Positions 5,547 to 6,529 of a DNA stretch of 6,529 nucleotides are shown here, piece after piece. Origin of the DNA: Archangiaceae bacterium (GTDB taxonomy: Bacteria > Myxococcota > Myxococcia > Myxococcales > Myxococcaceae); NCBI GenBank assembly GCA_023248915.1, contig JAHFDQ010000364.1:1-6529 (forward strand), read 5' to 3'. The notes below the pieces were generated by a model. The model had not been told where the DNA came from. It searched no databases and was given only the letters and a program-made list of their open reading frames with translations. Numbering within the stretch: the first letter of the stretch is position 1; each line of letters opens with the position of its first letter. Both the position numbers and the translations under genes were made by a program.

Positions 5547-6529
5547 ATGAAGGGCCGTGCTCTACAGGCCGGCGCTCTGGGAATCGCCGCCGCGGCGTTC
5601 GTCGCGGCAACCCCCGCGGCCGCGGCGAGCGTCGAGGCTTCGTCCACCACTCTCTTGGCCGGCCGCCCCGACGTCCGCTACGGCGAGGTGCACACCGCGG
5701 TGCCCCTGACCGAGCTGGTGGGGTTGAACGCCACCGGGGCCGACCTCTTCGGCTTCGACGAGCTGAAGCTGCGCGTCTCGGGGTGGGGCCGCCTCGACGC
5801 TACCGAGAACAAGACGCTCGCCGGCGACCTCGAAATGGCCTACGTGCAGGGGAGGCTCCTCGACCGGCGCGTCGCCGTCACCCTCGGGCGGCAGCAGGTG
5901 ACTGGCGGCGCGGCCCGCTTCACCACGGTCGACGGGGCCGCCGTGGACGGGCGCCTCTGGAAGGGCCTCGGAGCGACGGTCTTCGGCGGCGCTCCGGTGA
6001 CGCCCCGCTTCACCCTCTCGCGCGCCGACTGGCTCTACGGCGGCCGCGTCTACTACCGGCGGTCGCTGGCCACCGAGGTGGGCGTTTCCTACGAGCAGGC
6101 GCTCGACCACGGGCTCACCGCCCGCCAGGACGCCGGGCTCGACGCCCGGGTGGGCATCATGAGCGGCCTGTACCTGGAAGGGTACGGCCTCTGGAGCCTC
6201 GCCGAGCGGCGGCTGGCCGAGGTGGACGTGGGGCCGACGTTCGCGCCGTTTCGCAGGCTCCAGGTGAGGGCGCGCTACCGGCGCACCGCGCCCGACCTGT
6301 TCCTGCCCCGCAACTCCATCTTCTCGGTCTTCGCAGAAACCAAGCGCGACGAGGCCGGAGCCGACGCTTCCTTCCAGCTCACCCGGTACCTCAGCCTGTT
6401 CGCCGACTACCGGCAGCTCTGGACCGCCGACGGCGCGGGAGAGGACCTGAGCGCCCGCGCGACCTTCCGGTCCGACCCGTCGTCGCGCACCTACGTCGGC
6501 GCCGAGGCGCGCGTGCTGCGCGTGCCGGG
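5547..6529 (+). CDS. Putative outer-membrane beta-barrel protein, possible porin of a cytochrome conduit (3' end outside window)
   Basis: The visible 327 residues begin with a Sec signal peptide: MKGR, a hydrophobic Ala-rich core and a TPAAAAS cleavage region near residue 27. The mature part alternates polar and hydrophobic residues in strands closed by aromatics, such as LKLRVSGWGRLDA, GLYLEGYGLWSL, LQVRARYRR and LSLFADYRQLW, with short turns. This is typical of large outer-membrane barrels. A segment reading VTLGRQQV, then TTVDGAAVDGRLW and ATVFGG resembles the 'GRQ...fDGa' strand pairs I recall from porin-like barrels. There are no cysteines or heme motifs in the visible part. The tight spacing behind a surface decaheme cytochrome suggests the barrel component of a porin-cytochrome complex, analogous in role to MtrB, but I see no sequence hallmark of MtrB itself. 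An unrelated porin or an assembly factor is the main alternative. Confidence 0.72.
   Translation, partial: MKGRALQAGALGIAAAAFVAATPAAAASVEASSTTLLAGRPDVRYGEVHTAVPLTELVGLNATGADLFGFDELKLRVSGWGRLDATENKTLAGDLEMAYVQGRLLDRRVAVTLGRQQVTGGAARFTTVDGAAVDGRLWKGLGATVFGGAPVTPRFTLSRADWLYGGRVYYRRSLATEVGVSYEQALDHGLTARQDAGLDARVGIMSGLYLEGYGLWSLAERRLAEVDVGPTFAPFRRLQVRARYRRTAPDLFLPRNSIFSVFAETKRDEAGADASFQLTRYLSLFADYRQLWTADGAGEDLSARATFRSDPSSRTYVGAEARVLRVP

Noticed and set aside
2672..5650. Antisense coding region on the minus strand extending the ligase frame
   Set aside because: The opposite strand encodes ten CXXCH motifs, a lipobox and a collagen repeat. The antisense translation has no recognisable domain, so it is a GC-bias shadow.
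5562..6110. 182-codon minus-strand frame over the beta-barrel gene
   Set aside because: The plus frame has a strong ribosome binding site, a signal peptide and a beta-barrel pattern; the minus translation shows none.

Overview
The window is very GC-rich DNA with strong G/C bias at third codon positions. It carries four genes in two divergent pairs. The DNA style, a transmembrane protein with a degenerate Ser/Thr kinase-like domain, a surface multiheme cytochrome, and four-cysteine mini-motifs like those of myxobacterial secreted proteins all suggest a member of the Myxococcota, possibly near Anaeromyxobacter. This placement is inference; no taxonomic marker is present.

Left arm (minus strand, 1-2671). 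An integral membrane protein of the O-antigen ligase/Wzy polymerase family (start 2671, stop 1418) is followed after a 101-nt gap by a protein that begins directly in a kinase C-lobe (start 1316, running off the left edge). The second protein has no N-lobe and none of the usual catalytic residues. It continues through an Ala/Glu/Pro-rich linker, an acidic patch and one transmembrane helix.

Centre (2672-2944). A 273-nt divergent intergenic region must hold the promoters of both arms. It contains an AT-rich 10-bp perfect palindrome near the right-hand gene, a 15-bp GC-rich interrupted palindrome in the middle, and one perfect -35-like hexamer reading left.

Right arm (plus strand, 2945-6529). 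First comes a surface lipoprotein of the OmcA/MtrC decaheme cytochrome family with exactly ten CXXCH motifs in a 5+5 arrangement. After 34 nt follows a signal-peptide-bearing protein, cut by the window edge, that looks like an outer-membrane beta-barrel. Together they resemble the outer part of a porin-cytochrome conduit that moves electrons from the periplasm to extracellular acceptors. No periplasmic cytochrome is visible; if the model holds, it should be encoded downstream or elsewhere.

Most unusual features: the decaheme protein carries 19 uninterrupted collagen-like G-X-Y triplets right after its lipidated cysteine, and three four-cysteine inserts lie between its heme sites. These could act as a stalk or trimerisation element and as disulfide-stabilised loops around the heme wire. 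I found no mobile elements, CRISPR arrays, tRNA/rRNA genes or clear intrinsic terminators.
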